Shown here: positions 19,800-29,652 of the stretch, one piece after another
How positions within the stretch are numbered: position 1 is the stretch's first letter
Layout: every line of letters begins with the position of its first letter
DNA from: Solimonas terrae
GTDB lineage: Bacteria > Pseudomonadota > Gammaproteobacteria > Nevskiales > Nevskiaceae
Direction of reading: 5' to 3'
Assembly (NCBI RefSeq): GCF_011067135.1
Contig: NZ_JAAMOW010000002.1
Coordinates: 1-64,000 of the forward strand
Length of the DNA stretch: 64,000 bases
Position numbers and translations under genes: made by a program
Notes under the pieces: model-generated
Told to the model about the DNA's origin: nothing
The model's database searches: none
What the model saw: the letters and a program-made list of their open reading frames with translations, nothing else

Positions 19800-20366
19800 A
19801 TGCATATTTCCTCGCTGACCGGTCTGGCGCTGTTGCTTGGCCTTGTGTCCTGTGCGACCGCGGGATCGCGACAGGCCCCGGCGCCGCCCCCGACCGCGAC
19901 GGTCGACGCGCCTGCCGCGGTCGATCAGAGCCCGCTGCCGCGCGAAGGCATGCAGATGAGCGAGTTCTCGATTTCCATGCGGCGCGGTGCCTGTTTCGGG
20001 CGCTGTCCGCAGTATCGCGTGACGATCGACGGTGCCGGCGGCGTCGAGTTCGTCGGCGATCGCTTCGTCAATGCATTGGGCTCCTTCCGAGGAAGGGCCG
20101 ACATGGCGGCGGTTGCCGAGCTGCGCCGCAAGGCCGCCGACGTGTTTGCGACACTCGCCGATGTCGTGCCTGGCGCTGCCGGCTGCAGGCACTACGCGAC
20201 CGATCATCCGCAGATCACGCTTGAATTGCGCACGGCCGAAGGTGTGCGGACGCTGCGACACGACAGCGGTTGTGCAGCGCCGCCGGCGGCGCTCGGCGAA
20301 CTCGAACAGCTGATCGACAGCACCGCGCAGGTTGACGAGTGGGTCAGCGGGCGTGCCGTCCGCTGA
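19800..20366 (+). CDS. DUF6438-type lipoprotein
   Basis: A 188-residue predicted lipoprotein: MHISSLTGLALLLGLVSC is a signal peptide with lipobox and Cys18, followed by a Pro/Ala-rich linker. The domain carries RRGACFGRCPQYRVTIDG, the hallmark CFGxCPxY motif of DUF6438, and further cysteines (AGCRHYATDHPQ, DSGCAAPP). Function of the family is unknown; it is expected in the periplasm, anchored to a membrane. ATG 19800 gives the best signal peptide, but a strong hairpin lies directly upstream; an ATG at 19758 in the same frame would read through the hairpin. Confidence 0.75.
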   Translation: MHISSLTGLALLLGLVSCATAGSRQAPAPPPTATVDAPAAVDQSPLPREGMQMSEFSISMRRGACFGRCPQYRVTIDGAGGVEFVGDRFVNALGSFRGRADMAAVAELRRKAADVFATLADVVPGAAGCRHYATDHPQITLELRTAEGVRTLRHDSGCAAPPAALGELEQLIDSTAQVDEWVSGRAVR

Positions 20367-20429
20367 ATTCGAGCAATTGCGGATCGCCCTGCGCAGGATG
20401 GGCCGTCGGTGTGGCGAGCCGCCGGACGA

Positions 20430-21518
20430 TCAGGCGAGATGCGGACGTGCGAGATATTCCTCGGACTGCATTTCCGTCAGCCGCGACAGCGTGCGCTGGA
20501 ACTCGAAGCGTGATTTTTCGCCGACGTAGAGCTGATCCATCGCCACGTCGGCCGCGAGCAGCAGCTTGACGCCGCGATCGTAGAACTCGTCGACCAGATT
20601 GACGAAGCGCCGAGCGGCGTCTTCGCGGAAGGCGTTGAGCTGCGGGACGCGCGAGATCAGCACCGTGTGATGCGTGCGGCCGATCTCGATGTAGTCGGCC
20701 GCGCCACGCGGGCCTTCGCAGAGTTCGTCGAAATCGAACCAGACCACGCCGTCGAGTTCGCGTCGCGCGCGGATGATGCGGTCATGGATGCGCAGATCCT
20801 GAGCGCCGCCGCCGTCGCTGTGCGCGATCGCGGCGAACCAGCGCTGCAGATCGGCTTCGGCTGCTTCGTCGCAAGGATGCCGGTAGATGTCGGCATGGGT
20901 CAGCGTGCGCAGCCGGTAGTCGATGCCGCCGTCGACATTGAGTACGCGCACATTGCGTTTGAGGATGTCGATGAACGGCAGGAAGTTGGCGCGCTGCAAA
21001 CCGTTTTCGTAAAGCCGTTCGGCGGGGATGTTGCTGGTCGCGATCAGCGTCACGCCGAGGCTGAACAGGTTTTCGAACAGGCGGCCGAGAATCATCGCGT
21101 CGGCGATGTCGGAAACGAAGAATTCGTCGAAGCACAGCACGCGCACTTCGGCGGCATATTCTTCGGCCACCAGTTTCAGCGGATCGCGCTCCTCGGGATA
21201 GCGCTTGCGACGTTCGTGGACATCGAGCATGAAGCGATGGAAATGCGTACGCAGCTTGCGTGCGAACGGCAGTGCTTCGAAGAACGTGTCCATCAGATAG
21301 GTCTTGCCGCGACCGACGCCGCCCCACATGTACAGACCCGTGACCTTCGTCCATTGCTGGCGCCGGAACCAGCGCCGCGGCGGGGTCGCCAGCAATTCGT
21401 CGTAGACCGCCTGCAACGCATCCACGGCCTGGGCTTGTGCGGCGTCGCGGCTGAAATCGCTGCGCGCGAGGTCGTGTTCGTAGCGCGAGCGCGGCGCCAG
21501 CGGGAATTCGTGTGTCAT
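20430..21518 (-). CDS. zapE: Cell division ATPase ZapE (AFG1-like)
   Basis: A 362-residue AFG1/ZapE ATPase. Walker A GGVGRGKT is at 66-73 within TGLYMWGGVGRGKTYLMDTF. Then come KLRTHFHRFMLDVHERR, Walker B RVLCFDEFFVSDIADAM and the sensor region TLIATSNIPAERLYENGLQR. ZapE associates with the Z-ring in E. coli and reduces FtsZ polymer stability at constriction; homologues also act with mitochondrial membrane proteases. Its start abuts the stop of the upstream oxidase gene, so the two are probably cotranscribed. Confidence 0.95.
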   Translation of the reverse strand: MTHEFPLAPRSRYEHDLARSDFSRDAAQAQAVDALQAVYDELLATPPRRWFRRQQWTKVTGLYMWGGVGRGKTYLMDTFFEALPFARKLRTHFHRFMLDVHERRKRYPEERDPLKLVAEEYAAEVRVLCFDEFFVSDIADAMILGRLFENLFSLGVTLIATSNIPAERLYENGLQRANFLPFIDILKRNVRVLNVDGGIDYRLRTLTHADIYRHPCDEAAEADLQRWFAAIAHSDGGGAQDLRIHDRIIRARRELDGVVWFDFDELCEGPRGAADYIEIGRTHHTVLISRVPQLNAFREDAARRFVNLVDEFYDRGVKLLLAADVAMDQLYVGEKSRFEFQRTLSRLTEMQSEEYLARPHLA

Positions 21519-22837
21519 CAGCGCAGGGTGACGCCGAAGATGCGACCGAGATGAGGGTTCAGGAACAGACCGTGCGGATCGAGTTCGGCGCGCAAGCGGC
21601 AGAACTCGTCGAAGCGCGGATAGAGTGCGCGCAGTACGGCGGCGGTCTTGTCGTGTGCCGAGCCCCAGTGCGGGCGGCCGTCGACGCGATCGAACAGCTC
21701 GGTCGCCGCCGCGTAGTAGTCGGCATGCGCGACGTCGCGATAGGCCGGCAGCGAGATGCAGACGCTGTCGCGCTGATAGTGCGGCGACAGCCAGGCGTCG
21801 TCGCCGCGCACGAAGCGGATCTCGATCGGGACGTGCACGCGCGTGTCGAGTGCGTGCAGCACGCGTTCCAGCTGGCGCAGGACTTCATTGGCGCTGTCGA
21901 GCGGCAGGGCGTACTCGAGATGTTGCAGGCGCGTCCGGCGCGGGATGCGATAGGCGTCCTCGGCATTGCGCACGCTGCTGTCGGCCGGAATGCCGGTCGC
22001 CAGCAGCTTGCCGGCGTATTCGGCAGCCTGCGAGGAGCGTCGCGCCAGCGTGCGCAGGCTGCGCAGCACGACCTGCTCGTGAAACAGCACGCGCGCGGCA
22101 TGCGGCGTCAGCGCGCTGCTCGGCGCGCTGCGCACCTCGTCCGTATAGCGTTGCCGCACGATGTTCGCGTAGGGGAACCAGTGCAGTTCGAAGTTGCGAT
22201 GCTCGCGGCGCAGGTCGGTCAGTCGCGTCACCGTCTCGCCGAACGAGGCACGCTTCGAGCGCACGCACAGCCGGTAGTGATCGACGCACTGCAGCTCGAC
22301 ATGCGTGATGACGCCGAGCGCGCCCAGCGAAATGCGCGCGGCATCGAACAGCTCGCGGTTCTGTTCGCGCGAGCAGCTGCGCACCGAACCGTCGGCAAGC
22401 ACCAGGCGCAGGCCGGTCACCAGACTGGCGAGGTTGCCGAAGGGCAGGCCGCTGCCGTGCGTGCCGGTGGCGAGTGCGCCGGCAATCGTGACCTTGTCCC
22501 AGGACGGTGCATTTTCCAGCGCCAGTTCGAGGTTGGCGATCTCGTCGCCGAGGCGGCGCAGGGTCGTGCCGGCGCGCACCCAGACGCGCGAGCGCTGCAC
22601 GTCCACCGATTCGATGCCGCGGAAGTGCCGCAACGACATGTGGTTGTCGTCGCTTGCACACAAGGGCGAGAACGACGCGCCGCTGCCGATCACGCGCAGG
22701 CGCTGGCCTTCATCGGCGGCGCGCACGACGTCGGCCTGGATTTCTTCCAGCGTGACCGGTTCGGAGCAATACGCCGGTTCGCAGCGCACGGCGCCGGACC
22801 AGTTGCTCCAGGAATGCGGATGATCGAGACGCTTCAT
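21518..22837 (-). CDS. FAD-linked sugar-lactone oxidase (D-arabinono-1,4-lactone oxidase family)
   Basis: About 439 residues. The N-terminal FAD_binding_4 domain reads QRLRVIGSGASFSPLCASDD, then TVAGALATGTHGSGL-like AGALATGTHGSGLPFGNLAS (flavin-contact loop) and GALGVITHVELQ. The C-terminal ALO domain ends in HWGSAHDK and DPHGLFLNPHLGRIFG. This family oxidises aldonolactones, as in L-gulonolactone or D-arabinono-1,4-lactone oxidation. The substrate here is unknown. In-frame starts at 22867 (TTG) and 22861 (ATG) also exist; ATG 22837 puts the start the usual short distance before WSNWSG. Confidence 0.88.
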   Translation of the reverse strand: MKRLDHPHSWSNWSGAVRCEPAYCSEPVTLEEIQADVVRAADEGQRLRVIGSGASFSPLCASDDNHMSLRHFRGIESVDVQRSRVWVRAGTTLRRLGDEIANLELALENAPSWDKVTIAGALATGTHGSGLPFGNLASLVTGLRLVLADGSVRSCSREQNRELFDAARISLGALGVITHVELQCVDHYRLCVRSKRASFGETVTRLTDLRREHRNFELHWFPYANIVRQRYTDEVRSAPSSALTPHAARVLFHEQVVLRSLRTLARRSSQAAEYAGKLLATGIPADSSVRNAEDAYRIPRRTRLQHLEYALPLDSANEVLRQLERVLHALDTRVHVPIEIRFVRGDDAWLSPHYQRDSVCISLPAYRDVAHADYYAAATELFDRVDGRPHWGSAHDKTAAVLRALYPRFDEFCRLRAELDPHGLFLNPHLGRIFGVTLR

Positions 22838-22873
22838 CGGACGGGGTCGGGGGGAATGCATCTGCAATTGAAT

Positions 22874-23617
22874 TCAGTCTTCGCGGTCGGCGTCGGCAAT
22901 ATCAAGGCGTTCCGGTTCGCCGGACAATTGCAGCACAGCATCGCGCGCTTCGGCACGCAATACGAGTGCCGCATCGCGATCCTTGCCGATCGGGTGCAGT
23001 GGTCTGCCGATTTCGATCTCCAGCCTGCTCCAGCGCGGCAGCCGCCGGCCGCCGCCGTACAGGCGGCGAGAGCCGCGGATCGCCGCCGGCACTACCGGGA
23101 CATCGCAGCGCGCCGCCATCATGAACGCGCCGACCTTGAACGGCAGCAGCCCGGGCTCCGGCTTGAACGTGCCTTCGGCGAAGATCGCCAGCGGTTCATT
23201 TGCGCCGAGCTTGTGCATCAGGGCCCGCGTCGTCCGCGCACCAGCGCGCGCGTCGCGGCGATTGACATAGATCACGCCCATGCGCGTCAGGCATTGGCCG
23301 ACAAGCGGCCAGCCGGCCGCGCCGTCCTGGACGACGAAGCTGTAACGGCGCGGCAGCGCGGCGGTGAGCACGATGCCGTCGACGTAGCTGGCATGGTTGC
23401 AGACGACGATCGCGGCCCCGGCCGGCAGGTTCCCGATGCCGCGTACCCGCAGCGGGACGCCGATGCAGGCCATCATCAGACGCACGCAGAAGCGGCCGGT
23501 TTCGCGACGGATCGTCAGCGTCGGGCCGATGATCACGGCGATGCAGACGGGCGGAATCAGCAGCGCCAGGGCAAGCGCCGCCAGCGGGGCATAGATCAGA
23601 TCGAGAAGGCGGCGCAT
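22874..23617 (-). CDS. 1-acylglycerol-3-phosphate acyltransferase-like (PlsC family)
   Basis: A 247-residue membrane-associated acyltransferase. An N-terminal hydrophobic helix (about 8-32) is followed by the catalytic HX4D motif CNHASYVD (H75, D80) and the acyl-acceptor motif IFAEGTFKP near 147. PlsC-family enzymes acylate lysophosphatidate with acyl-CoA or acyl-ACP at the inner membrane. Several paralogues usually coexist, so this may use a different acceptor. It is followed by the lactone oxidase with a short gap and is divergent from xerD, 20 nt away. Confidence 0.88.
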   Translation of the reverse strand: MRRLLDLIYAPLAALALALLIPPVCIAVIIGPTLTIRRETGRFCVRLMMACIGVPLRVRGIGNLPAGAAIVVCNHASYVDGIVLTAALPRRYSFVVQDGAAGWPLVGQCLTRMGVIYVNRRDARAGARTTRALMHKLGANEPLAIFAEGTFKPEPGLLPFKVGAFMMAARCDVPVVPAAIRGSRRLYGGGRRLPRWSRLEIEIGRPLHPIGKDRDAALVLRAEARDAVLQLSGEPERLDIADADRED

Positions 23618-23637
23618 GGACCGCTATTATAGAAACG

Positions 23638-24561
23638 ATGCGCGCCGAAACTCCCCGTCCCAAGCTCGCCGATCGGCCGACCGATGAGGATGGCGCGGCG
23701 ATCGAGCGTTTTCTCGACCGTCTCTGGCTGGAGCGCGGCCTGTCGCGCAATACCCAGGCCAGCTATCGCTCCGACCTGTCGCTGTTGGCTCGCTGGCTCG
23801 TGCTGCGCGGCACGCCGTTGACGGCTGCCGTCGAAGCGGATCTGCGCGACTACTTCGCCGCCGCCCGCCGCAGCCCGCGCACGCAGGCGCGACTGCTGTC
23901 GGCGCTGCGCCAGTTCTACCGCTACCTCAACGCCGATCGACAGCGCGAGGACGATCCGAGTGCCCGCCTGGAGTCGCCGAAACTCGGTCTGCGCCTGCCC
24001 AGGACCCTGAGCGAACTGGACGTGCAGCGATTGCTGGATGCGCCGGTCACGGACGATCCGCTGGGCATGCGTGATCGCGCCATGCTCGAGCTGATGTACG
24101 CCAGTGGCCTGCGCGTCAGCGAGCTGGTGACGCTCAAGCGTGCCGGCATCGATCTGCGCCAGGGCGTTGTGCAGATCGTCGGCAAGGGCGGCAAGGAGCG
24201 CCTGGTGCCGACCGGCGAGGAGGCCATGCACTGGGTCCAGCGCTACGTGGCCGAGGCCCGCGGCGAGCACGCCGGTGCCGGCGTCGACGCCCTGTTCCTG
24301 ACGGCGCGGGGCGAGGCGATGACACGCCAGAATTTCTGGATGCGCATCAAGCGCCACGCCCTCAACGCCGGTATCCGCAGCGCCCTGTCACCGCATACCC
24401 TGCGTCACGCCTTCGCCACGCATCTGCTCGAACATGGCGCCGACCTGCGATCGGTGCAGGCGCTGCTCGGCCACGCCGACCTGTCGACCACGCAGATCTA
24501 CACCCATATCGCCCGTGCGCGCCTGCTGGAACTGCACGCCCGCCACCATCCTCGGGCCTGA
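23638..24561 (+). CDS. xerD: Site-specific tyrosine recombinase XerD
   Basis: 307 residues. The N-terminal SAM-like core-binding domain ([19 protein letters not shown]) is followed by the tyrosine-recombinase catalytic domain. The full catalytic set is visible: R159 (ASGLRVSEL), K183, H253 and R256 ([15 protein letters not shown]), H279 ([16 protein letters not shown]) and Y288. XerD acts with XerC at dif to resolve chromosome dimers. Length, sequence and the absence of mobile genes nearby favour the housekeeping XerD over a phage integrase. It precedes a DsbC-like gene, an order also seen elsewhere in gammaproteobacteria. Confidence 0.95.
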   Translation: MRAETPRPKLADRPTDEDGAAIERFLDRLWLERGLSRNTQASYRSDLSLLARWLVLRGTPLTAAVEADLRDYFAAARRSPRTQARLLSALRQFYRYLNADRQREDDPSARLESPKLGLRLPRTLSELDVQRLLDAPVTDDPLGMRDRAMLELMYASGLRVSELVTLKRAGIDLRQGVVQIVGKGGKERLVPTGEEAMHWVQRYVAEARGEHAGAGVDALFLTARGEAMTRQNFWMRIKRHALNAGIRSALSPHTLRHAFATHLLEHGADLRSVQALLGHADLSTTQIYTHIARARLLELHARHHPRA

Positions 24562-24645
24562 TTCCCCCACTGGCGGCGCTGAACTGCAGGCGGGCGCTGC
24601 TGTCATAATGCCGGCCTGTCTGCCGCCTTCTTTTCGGACCCGTCG

Positions 24646-25410
24646 ATGAAACCCTCGTTGCGTACCTCGATTGCCTTTGCCGCGCTCGCGGCCCTGACCG
24701 CCTGCGCGCCGAAGCAGGGTTCCCAGATCGATACGGTGCGGGCGAGCCTTCAGGAAGTCCTGCCGGGCCTGAAGGCCGATGCCGTGCGTCCGTCCAGCGT
24801 GCCCGGTCTTTACGAAGTGCAGGACGGCTCCAACTTCGGGTACGTGACCGCCGACGGCAAGTACATGATCGAAGGCGATCTGCTGAACCTGAAGACCGGC
24901 GAGAGCCTGACCGAGAACCGTCGCAAGACCGACCGTCTGACCAAGCTTGCCGAGCTTGGCGAGGACAACATGATCGTCTTCGCGCCGGAAGGGCAGACCA
25001 AGCACGTGGTCACCGTGTTCACCGACGTCGATTGCGGATACTGCCGTCGCCTGCATAGCCAGATGGCACAGTACAACGCCGAAGGCATCGAGATTCGCTA
25101 TGTCTCGTACCCGCGCACCGGGCCGGATTCGGAGTCTTTCCGCAAGGCCGAGGCGGTGTGGTGCTCGGCCGATCGCAAGACGGCATTGACCGAGGCCAAG
25201 CTCGGCGCGCCGGTCAGCGGCGGCGAGAAGTGCGCGGACATCGTCCATCGCGAATGGGACCTCGGCAACGACTTCGGCCTGCGCGGCACGCCGCTGCTGG
25301 TGCTCGACGACGGCAGCATCGTCAACGGCTATCTGCCGCCGGACGCGCTCGAACAGCGGCTTGACGCACCGCCCGGCTCGGTTTTCAACGGCCAGCCGCG
25401 CCAGGGCTGA
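24646..25410 (+). CDS. dsbC: DsbC-family disulfide isomerase, predicted lipoprotein
   Basis: A 254-residue DsbC/G-type thioredoxin-fold protein. The N-terminal dimerisation domain ([20 protein letters not shown]) is followed by the thioredoxin domain with active site CGYC (C130, C133) in [18 protein letters not shown] and the cis-Pro loop [13 protein letters not shown]. DsbC shuffles wrong disulfides in the periplasm and is kept reduced by DsbD. The signal peptide ends LAALTAC with Cys20, a lipobox, so this copy may be membrane-anchored, unlike soluble E. coli DsbC. It follows xerD by 84 nt. Confidence 0.92.
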   Translation: MKPSLRTSIAFAALAALTACAPKQGSQIDTVRASLQEVLPGLKADAVRPSSVPGLYEVQDGSNFGYVTADGKYMIEGDLLNLKTGESLTENRRKTDRLTKLAELGEDNMIVFAPEGQTKHVVTVFTDVDCGYCRRLHSQMAQYNAEGIEIRYVSYPRTGPDSESFRKAEAVWCSADRKTALTEAKLGAPVSGGEKCADIVHREWDLGNDFGLRGTPLLVLDDGSIVNGYLPPDALEQRLDAPPGSVFNGQPRQG

Positions 25411-25564
25411 GACGACGCCGGCCTGCTCGCGCCCGCCGGTGCCGGCGATCTTCTGATCGGCACCAGAACCGGCTGGCACTCCGCTAGAATTTTCCCGCCG
25501 TCGTCGTCGTGACGCCGGCGCTCAACCACTGTTTCAAGTCCGTTGCCGGGGTCGTCGTTTCGCG

Positions 25565-28168
25565 ATGTCGGATTCGTCTTCTCTCAGTACCGGAGTACGG
25601 CAGCCGCTGCCGCCGGAAGTCCCGCGTGAGTTGAGCTGGACCCGGCTCCGCACCGGCATGACGATCGTCGCCGCCGTCGTGTTGACGGCGCTGATCCTCT
25701 ACGCGCTGCAGCACCTCACGAAGGAAATCCGCTACAGCGATCTGCTGGCGGCGATCCACCGCACCTCGGCGACGCGCATCCTGCTGGCGATTGCCGCGAC
25801 CGCGGCCAGCTTCCTGACCCTCAGCGGCTACGATTTTTCGAGCCTGCGCTATATCGGCGCCGCGGTGAAGCCGCGCGTCGTGGTGCTGACGTCGTTCATT
25901 GCCTACGCGCTCGGCAACACCGTCGGCCTCGGCGTGCTGACCGGCGGCGCGGTGCGCATGCGCATGTACAACGCCGCCGGGGTCGAAGCGCCCCAGGTTG
26001 GTCGCGCGATCGCCTTCAACGCGCTCGCGTTCGGTGTCGGCATCTCGACGCTGGGTGCACTGGGCCTGTTGTGGGGTGGCAAGCAGGTCGCCGGCATCGC
26101 CGGCCTGTCGCCGAACCTGTTGCGCAGTGTCGCCGTGCTGCTGCTGATGGCAGTGGCCGCCTTCCTCACTCTGTGCGCGGCAAGGCCGGAATTGCCGCTC
26201 GGTCCGAAAATGACGCTGCGTCTGCCGGCGGCGAAGCTGGCGCTGCAGCAGCTGGCGATCTCGGTGGTCGAACTGGTGTTCTCGGCGGCGGCGCTGTGGT
26301 TCCTGCTGCCACATGCGGCGATCGGCTTCCCCGGCTTTCTCGCGTTCTACGCGATCGCCATCACGCTCGGCATCATCAGCCACGTTCCCGGCGGTCTGGG
26401 GGTGTTCGAAGCGACCATGCTGCTTGCGTATCGCGGCGATCTGCCGATCGACCGTCTCGCCGGTGCACTGGTCCTTTATCGCGGCATCTACTATCTGCTG
26501 CCGCTGCTGGTGGCGGTGGCGACGCTGGCGATCTTCGAAATGCGCGTCGGCGTCGCCGCGCCGGTGACGCGCGCCGCGGCGCGCCTGTCGCCGATGTTCC
26601 TGTCGGCGTTCTCGCTGGTGATCGGCTGCATGCTGCTGGTGTCCGGCGTCACGCCTGCCAGCGACGCAGCCTCCGATCTGCTGGCCTTGAAAGTGCCGCT
26701 GCCGCTGGTCGAAGCCTCGCACTTCATCGGCAGCATTACCGGCGTCGCCTACCTGTTTCTCGCGCGCGGCATGCTGCACCGGCTCGATGCGGCCTGGTGG
26801 GCGGCGCTGGTGCTGACCATCGTCAGTTTCGTGCTGGCCCTGCCGAAGGGCATCGCGATCGGCGAGATGGTGCTGCTGGCATTCCTGTTCATCACCCTGT
26901 CGGCGTCGCGCCGCGAGTTCTACCGGCGCGCGTCGCTGCTCTCGCAAAGTTTTTCGCTGGCCTGGTTCATCGCCGTCGGCTGTCTCGTGGCGGGCGTGTT
27001 CTGGGTACTGTTCTTCGCCTATCGCGACGTGCCCTACGGCAGTGAGCTGTGGTGGCAGTTCGCGTTCGACGCACATGCGCCGCGCTCGTTGCGGGCGATC
27101 ACCGGCATTGCGGTGGTCATGCTCAGCTACGCCTTCTGGCAATTGCTGCGGCCGACCTCCGGCAGCATGCTGCGTCCGAACGCCGAGGAGCTGGCCCGGG
27201 CACAGGCCATCATCCGCCGTCAGCCGCGCGCCGAGGCCTTGCTGGCGATGACCGCCGACAAGGGGCTGCTGTTCTCGGCCTCCGGCAATGCCTTCCTGAT
27301 GTACGGCAAGCACGGTCGTTCCTGGGTCTCGCTGTTCGACCCGGTCGGGCCGAGCAAGGAATGGCCCGAGCTGATCTGGCGCTTCATCGAAATGGCGTCG
27401 GCGCATGGCGGCCGTGCCGCGTTCTATCAGGTCCGTCCGCAATCACTGCCGGTCTACCTCGACGCCGGCCTGCACGCGCTGAAACTGGGTGAATACGCCG
27501 CGGTGTCGGTGCCGGAGTTCACGCTCAAGGGCAGCGCGCGTGCCAACCTGCGGCATGGCGCCAGCCGTGGCGAACGCGAAGGTCTGAGCTTCGAATGGCG
27601 GGAAGGCGAGGCTGTGGCCGAATGGCTGCCGGCGCTGCGCGAGGTTTCCGGTGCCTGGATGAAAGAGCACGAAGCGCGCGAGAAGAGCTTTTCGCTGGGC
27701 CGCTTCGACGACCGCTACCTGTGCAGCGGCGGCGTCGGCGTGGCCCGGCACGGCGAGCGCATCGTCGCGTTCGTCAGCATCCAGATCACCGATCAACGCA
27801 TCGACTCGGTCGTCGATCTGATGCGCTACGTTCCGGACGCGCCGAAAGGCACGATGGACTATCTGTTCGCGCAGACGCTCGCGAAACTGCAGTCGCTCGG
27901 CTATCAGAGTTTCGGCCTCGGCATGGCGCCGATGTCCGGCATGATCGATCACCCGCTGGCGTCGCGCTGGCATCGTTTCGGCCGCCTGCTGTTCGCGCAC
28001 GGCGAGCAGTTCTACAACTTCCAGGGTCTGCGCGCGTTCAAGGAAAAGTTCGCGCCGGAGTGGGAGCCGCGCTATCTGGTGGCGCCCGGAGGCCTCGGGC
28101 CGTTCTTTGCGCTGACTGATATCGCCGCGCTGGTCGCCGGCGGCTTCAAGGGTGTGATCGGCAAATGA
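25565..28168 (+). CDS. mprF: MprF: phosphatidylglycerol aminoacyltransferase/flippase
   Basis: 867 residues. The N-terminal two thirds hold about 14 hydrophobic segments (the flippase part, with FVAYALGNTVG-like FIAYALGNTVGLGVLTGGAV and HVPGGLGVFEATMLL). The C-terminal cytoplasmic DUF2156 synthase domain (about 530-867) has TADKGLLFSASGNAFLMYGK, a YVPDAPKGTMDYLFAQ segment and FRAFKEKF-like LRAFKEKFAPEWEPRYLV. MprF transfers an amino acid, usually Lys, from aminoacyl-tRNA to phosphatidylglycerol and flips the product outward, lowering surface charge. Its stop overlaps the next gene (acvB) by 4 nt, the lpiA-acvB pairing known from Agrobacterium and Rhizobium. Confidence 0.95.
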   Translation: MSDSSSLSTGVRQPLPPEVPRELSWTRLRTGMTIVAAVVLTALILYALQHLTKEIRYSDLLAAIHRTSATRILLAIAATAASFLTLSGYDFSSLRYIGAAVKPRVVVLTSFIAYALGNTVGLGVLTGGAVRMRMYNAAGVEAPQVGRAIAFNALAFGVGISTLGALGLLWGGKQVAGIAGLSPNLLRSVAVLLLMAVAAFLTLCAARPELPLGPKMTLRLPAAKLALQQLAISVVELVFSAAALWFLLPHAAIGFPGFLAFYAIAITLGIISHVPGGLGVFEATMLLAYRGDLPIDRLAGALVLYRGIYYLLPLLVAVATLAIFEMRVGVAAPVTRAAARLSPMFLSAFSLVIGCMLLVSGVTPASDAASDLLALKVPLPLVEASHFIGSITGVAYLFLARGMLHRLDAAWWAALVLTIVSFVLALPKGIAIGEMVLLAFLFITLSASRREFYRRASLLSQSFSLAWFIAVGCLVAGVFWVLFFAYRDVPYGSELWWQFAFDAHAPRSLRAITGIAVVMLSYAFWQLLRPTSGSMLRPNAEELARAQAIIRRQPRAEALLAMTADKGLLFSASGNAFLMYGKHGRSWVSLFDPVGPSKEWPELIWRFIEMASAHGGRAAFYQVRPQSLPVYLDAGLHALKLGEYAAVSVPEFTLKGSARANLRHGASRGEREGLSFEWREGEAVAEWLPALREVSGAWMKEHEAREKSFSLGRFDDRYLCSGGVGVARHGERIVAFVSIQITDQRIDSVVDLMRYVPDAPKGTMDYLFAQTLAKLQSLGYQSFGLGMAPMSGMIDHPLASRWHRFGRLLFAHGEQFYNFQGLRAFKEKFAPEWEPRYLVAPGGLGPFFALTDIAALVAGGFKGVIGK

Positions 28169-29652
28169 TGCGTCGTCTGGTCTGCGCCCTGGCGCTCGCT
28201 GCGTTCGCGGTGTCGGCAGCCGCACATCCGTCGTCCCACAGGCAGCGGTCTTCGCATGCCCGGCACGTCGGCGAGCCGCGGCCGCCACCGCCGGTTCCGC
28301 TGGCACCCGGCGCGCGCGAAATGATCTCGCACGGCCGCTTCGACGGTGTGGCGATCTATCCGCCGCAAGGCAAACTCGCCAGCTTCGCGTTCGTGCTGTC
28401 CGGTGCCGACGGCTGGCAGGCGCGGGAAATCGAAATCGCACAGCAACTCAGTGCGCGCGGCGCGCTGGTTGCCGGCATCGACACGAAGCGGCTGTACGCG
28501 GCGCTGGAAGCGGCCGACGACGACTGCCTGTTCCTGGACGGCGACTTCGAGAATCTCGGTCGTTTCATCGAGGCCTATGAAAACGTGCCCGGCTACCTGC
28601 CGCCGATCCTGGTTGGCGAAGGGCGCGGCGCCACGCTCGCGTACATGCTCGACGCCCAGGGGCCGGTCGGTACTTTCACCGGCGCGATCTCGCTGGGCTT
28701 CTGCCCGCAGAGCGGCCTGCGCCGCCCGTTTTGTGCGGCCGATGGCCTGCGCTATGTCGGCGGACCGGTACAGCCGCCGAAGCCCGATCAGCACCTGATC
28801 CTGCCCTCGACACCCGGGATTCTTGCGCCGTCGTCGACGCTGTCGGCGCCGTGGACCTGGATCGACGCCGGTGCGCCGGCCTGCGGGGTCGCGATCGATG
28901 CCGGCTTCCCGAATCTCAAGCAGGCGCGCCGCATCGTGTCGGCCGCCAGCAATCGCGACCGTCTCTATCTGAAACAGTACGACGCGCTCGCAGCCTCGCT
29001 GCAGCATCTGATCTCGGCACCGCCGGCTTCGCTCGCCGATCTGCCGCTGATCGAGATTCCCGACAATGCGCCGGGGGACAGCTTCGCCGTGCTGTTGTCC
29101 GGCGACGGTGGCTGGGCCGGACTCGACAAGGATGTCGGCGAGGCGCTGAAGGCGCACGGCATTCCGGTGGTCGGCGTCGATTCGCTGCGCTACTTCTGGG
29201 GCAAGCGCAGCCCCGACGTGCTGGCCAGGGATGTCGATCGCATCATTCGCTATTACGCCGCGCACTGGCACCGCGGCCGCGTCCTGTTGATCGGCTACTC
29301 GCAGGGCGCCAACGTGCTGCCGTTCGCGTACAACCGGCTGCCGCAGGCAACACGCGACATGATCGCCGTCACCGCGATGATGGGCCTGGAGGCGCGCGCC
29401 GACTTCGAGTTCCATGTGACGAACTGGGTCGGCAGCAGTGGCGGCCTGCCGATCGCACCGGAAGTGCACGCACTGGCCGGCGGCCACCCGCTGTGCGTTT
29501 ACGGCACCGAGGAGGACGACTCGCTGTGTCCCTCACTCGACCCGGCAAAGATCCGGCTCGTGAAACTGCCCGGTGGCCATCACTTCGACGGCAACTACGA
29601 TCATCTCGCGCAGATCATTCTCGAGACCGCCGGCGTCACCGCGCCGCGATGA
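28165..29652 (+). CDS. acvB: AcvB/VirJ-type periplasmic aminoacyl-PG hydrolase
   Basis: A 495-residue protein with a signal peptide (about 1-20). Two alpha/beta-hydrolase-like halves follow. The first (about 50-260, AFVLSGADGWQAREIEIA) has a degenerate nucleophile region (VGEGRGATLAY). The second (about 300-495, LLSGDGGWAGLDKDVGEAL) has nucleophile elbow GYSQGANVLPF with S379 and a C-terminal His in LPGGHHFDG. Agrobacterium AcvB hydrolyses lysyl-PG in the periplasm and is needed for VirB-dependent virulence. The ATGA overlap with mprF gives translational coupling, so synthesis and breakdown of aminoacyl-PG are made together. Confidence 0.92.
   Translation: MMRRLVCALALAAFAVSAAAHPSSHRQRSSHARHVGEPRPPPPVPLAPGAREMISHGRFDGVAIYPPQGKLASFAFVLSGADGWQAREIEIAQQLSARGALVAGIDTKRLYAALEAADDDCLFLDGDFENLGRFIEAYENVPGYLPPILVGEGRGATLAYMLDAQGPVGTFTGAISLGFCPQSGLRRPFCAADGLRYVGGPVQPPKPDQHLILPSTPGILAPSSTLSAPWTWIDAGAPACGVAIDAGFPNLKQARRIVSAASNRDRLYLKQYDALAASLQHLISAPPASLADLPLIEIPDNAPGDSFAVLLSGDGGWAGLDKDVGEALKAHGIPVVGVDSLRYFWGKRSPDVLARDVDRIIRYYAAHWHRGRVLLIGYSQGANVLPFAYNRLPQATRDMIAVTAMMGLEARADFEFHVTNWVGSSGGLPIAPEVHALAGGHPLCVYGTEEDDSLCPSLDPAKIRLVKLPGGHHFDGNYDHLAQIILETAGVTAPR

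Noticed and set aside
21512-23632. A 706-codon plus-strand frame opposite the lactone oxidase and acyltransferase
   Set aside because: Shadow of two recognisable minus-strand enzymes; no domain in its own translation.
23638-24561. xerD considered as an integrase of a mobile element
   Set aside because: It matches housekeeping XerD in length and motifs, lies next to the dsbC-like gene, and has no att repeats or mobile genes around it.
25484-27442. A 652-codon minus-strand frame opposite mprF
   Set aside because: Shadow; mprF on the plus strand has the full family architecture.
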